Source: JBBRFH01 sp038224615 (GTDB lineage Bacteria; Planctomycetota; Phycisphaerae; Tepidisphaerales; Tepidisphaeraceae). Taken from it: a stretch of 6,482 bases of DNA. Shown here piece by piece: positions 5,858-6,482 of the stretch. Numbering within the stretch: the stretch's first letter is position 1; the number at the start of each line of letters is the position of its first letter. The notes beneath the pieces were generated by a model that saw only the letters and a list, made by a program, of their open reading frames with translations, had not been told where the DNA came from and did no database searches. The DNA is taken from assembly GCA_038224615.1 (NCBI GenBank), contig JBBRFH010000203.1, positions 1 to 6,482 on the forward strand, read 5' to 3'. The translations under genes were made by a program, and so were the position numbers.

Positions 5858-6203
5858 TCGGCGTCGACACCTGCGACGGCGCCGTCCCGATCCTGACGAC
5901 GAACCGATCGGTGTGGATCGCGAGTTCAGCCCGGTCGTCATGATCAATACGTCCGTTGATCCGGTAAAAAATCTGCTTGCCCGCCCGGCGATTGTCGAGC
6001 ACGTTGTGAAGTCGCAGGAGACCCAAATGATGGCTCACCGTCGGCTGCGGCAAGTTAAGCTCGTTGCAAAGCCAGGTGACGTTTTGCTCGCCAGGCGATA
6101 GCAGCAGCAGGATGTTGAGACGGGTCTTGTCCGACAGTAACCGGAACAGCGCGGAGAGCTGTTCCAAGTCCAGATCTGTGTCGAGGGCGAGATCGATCGG
6201 CAC
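5829..6203 (-). CDS. ArsR/SmtB-family winged-helix transcriptional regulator
   Basis: This is a DNA-binding repressor-type regulator of 124 residues from the preferred GTG start. Numbered from there, LFRLLSDKTRLNILLLL (19-35) is the first ArsR helix block, and LCNELNLPQPTVSHHLGLLR (45-64) is the helix-turn-helix. NRRAGKQIFYRIN (71-83) is the wing. The tail (about 92-124) looks like a beta-hairpin rather than a metal-binding helix. The classical ELCVCDL metal site is absent, with only C46 in that region, so a non-metal or different signal is likely. I chose GTG at 6203 because GGAG lies 6 nt before it and it gives the usual family length. An upstream in-frame ATG at 6287 would add 28 basic residues with no RBS and would place the 14-bp palindrome inside the coding region. 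The gene converges on the ABC ATPase and overlaps its end by 29 bp. Confidence 0.9.
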   Translation of the reverse strand: MPIDLALDTDLDLEQLSALFRLLSDKTRLNILLLLSPGEQNVTWLCNELNLPQPTVSHHLGLLRLHNVLDNRRAGKQIFYRINGRIDHDDRAELAIHTDRFVVRIGTAPSQVSTPTIADVTLSP

Positions 6204-6266
6204 GCATTGCTCCAGGGTAAACGAACTGCGAAAGTCTATTCGCTGCGCACGGCCGCGGCAGAGGAA

Positions 6267-6280
6267 AATACGATCGTATT
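6267..6280. promoter_or_regulatory. Perfect 14-bp palindrome AATACGATCGTATT, likely ArsR operator
   Basis: The sequence is fully self-complementary and lies 63 bp upstream of the preferred GTG start of the arsR-like gene. ArsR proteins commonly repress their own genes by binding short AT-flanked inverted repeats near the promoter. A second, weaker symmetry, ATAG-TGC-CTAT (6296-6306), lies 15 bp further upstream. Binding by this regulator is inferred from position and symmetry. Confidence 0.5.
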
Positions 6281-6355
6281 GACGCATTTACATAGATAGT
6301 GCCTATATCGGTTTGTTGCCATCTCTATACGTCGATATGACCAGGGCGATCGCAT

Positions 6356-6482
6356 TTAGGCCATCAGTGCCTGTAGCAGGAATTCGCGGCTCCAGCCGCA
6401 GGCTTGTTGTTTGAGCTTTAGGCCGATTTTCATTGGCTTGCCGTTGTCCTTGAGCATCTGTGCCCGCTGGAGCTTGTTCAAT
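6356..6482 (-). CDS. C-terminal end of an unrecognised ORF (runs off right edge)
   Basis: An open frame enters from the right edge on the minus strand and ends at TAA (6356-6358), giving 41 readable residues. The segment is Lys/Gln/Leu-rich (for example MLKDNGKPMKIGLKLKQQA) and ends in REFLLQALMA. No motif is recognised and no function is proposed. It has the same orientation as the arsR-like gene and lies about 150 bp upstream of its start. A tight hairpin (6386-6399) falls within it, so the stretch could instead be a non-coding repeat with a fortuitous open frame. Confidence 0.38.
   Translation of the reverse strand, partial: LNKLQRAQMLKDNGKPMKIGLKLKQQACGWSREFLLQALMA
6386..6399. repeat. 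Tight hairpin GCGGCT-cc-AGCCGC, REP-like
   Basis: A perfect 6-bp stem closes a 2-nt loop. GTAG lies 10 bp before it (6373-6376), reminiscent of REP palindromes that carry a GTAG tetranucleotide. Only one copy is in the window, and it may lie in coding sequence. Confidence 0.35.

Noticed and set aside
6279..6309. Plus-strand promoter TTGACG ... TATATC
   Set aside because: The spacer is 19 bp and it would fire into the antisense of the partial gene at the right edge; nothing downstream on the plus strand supports it.

Overview
The window looks like chromosomal DNA from a high-GC, free-living aerobic bacterium. A member of the Planctomycetota (Phycisphaerae-like) is my best guess. The reasons are a GH29 fucosidase without a signal peptide, a ctaA-ctaB pair followed by an ABC ATPase (an arrangement I recall from planctomycetes), and a long non-coding stretch full of short inverted repeats. 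This placement is inference from gene content and style, not from a marker gene.

Layout. Positions 1-1298 (minus strand) hold most of an alpha-L-fucosidase gene whose C-terminal end runs off the left edge. It has a good promoter and an adjacent operator-like palindrome at 1330-1381. Positions 1299-2419 form about 1.1 kb with no convincing gene. This stretch carries several hairpins, a composite of imperfect inverted repeats (about 1621-1990) and a cluster of ATGTATCA boxes (2148-2271) upstream of ctaA. Positions 2420-3715 (ctaA, heme A synthase) and 3718-4638 (ctaB, heme O synthase) lie 2 bp apart and form a clear operon. Positions 4639-4879 are a gap with weak inverted repeats and a dubious tiny ORF. 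Positions 4880-5857 encode a DrrA/NatA-type ABC ATPase. On the minus strand an ArsR-family regulator (5829-6203) converges on the ABC gene and overlaps its end by 29 bp. A perfect 14-bp palindrome, the likely operator, lies upstream of it. At the right edge (6356-6482, minus) is the C-terminal end of an unrecognised ORF.

How the genes work together. CtaB farnesylates heme b to heme O and CtaA oxidises heme O to heme A, the cofactor of aa3-type cytochrome c oxidase, so the central operon supports aerobic respiration. The ABC ATPase would normally work with an ABC-2 permease. None follows it here, because the opposite-strand ArsR gene fills that place. The fucosidase is an unrelated glycan-degradation function.

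I did not find an obviously new multi-gene system. The points most worth a second look are an apparent two-helix insertion in CtaA, the repeat-rich intergenic stretch, the ATGTATCA box cluster, the ArsR palindrome and its effect on start choice, and the ATPase without a permease.
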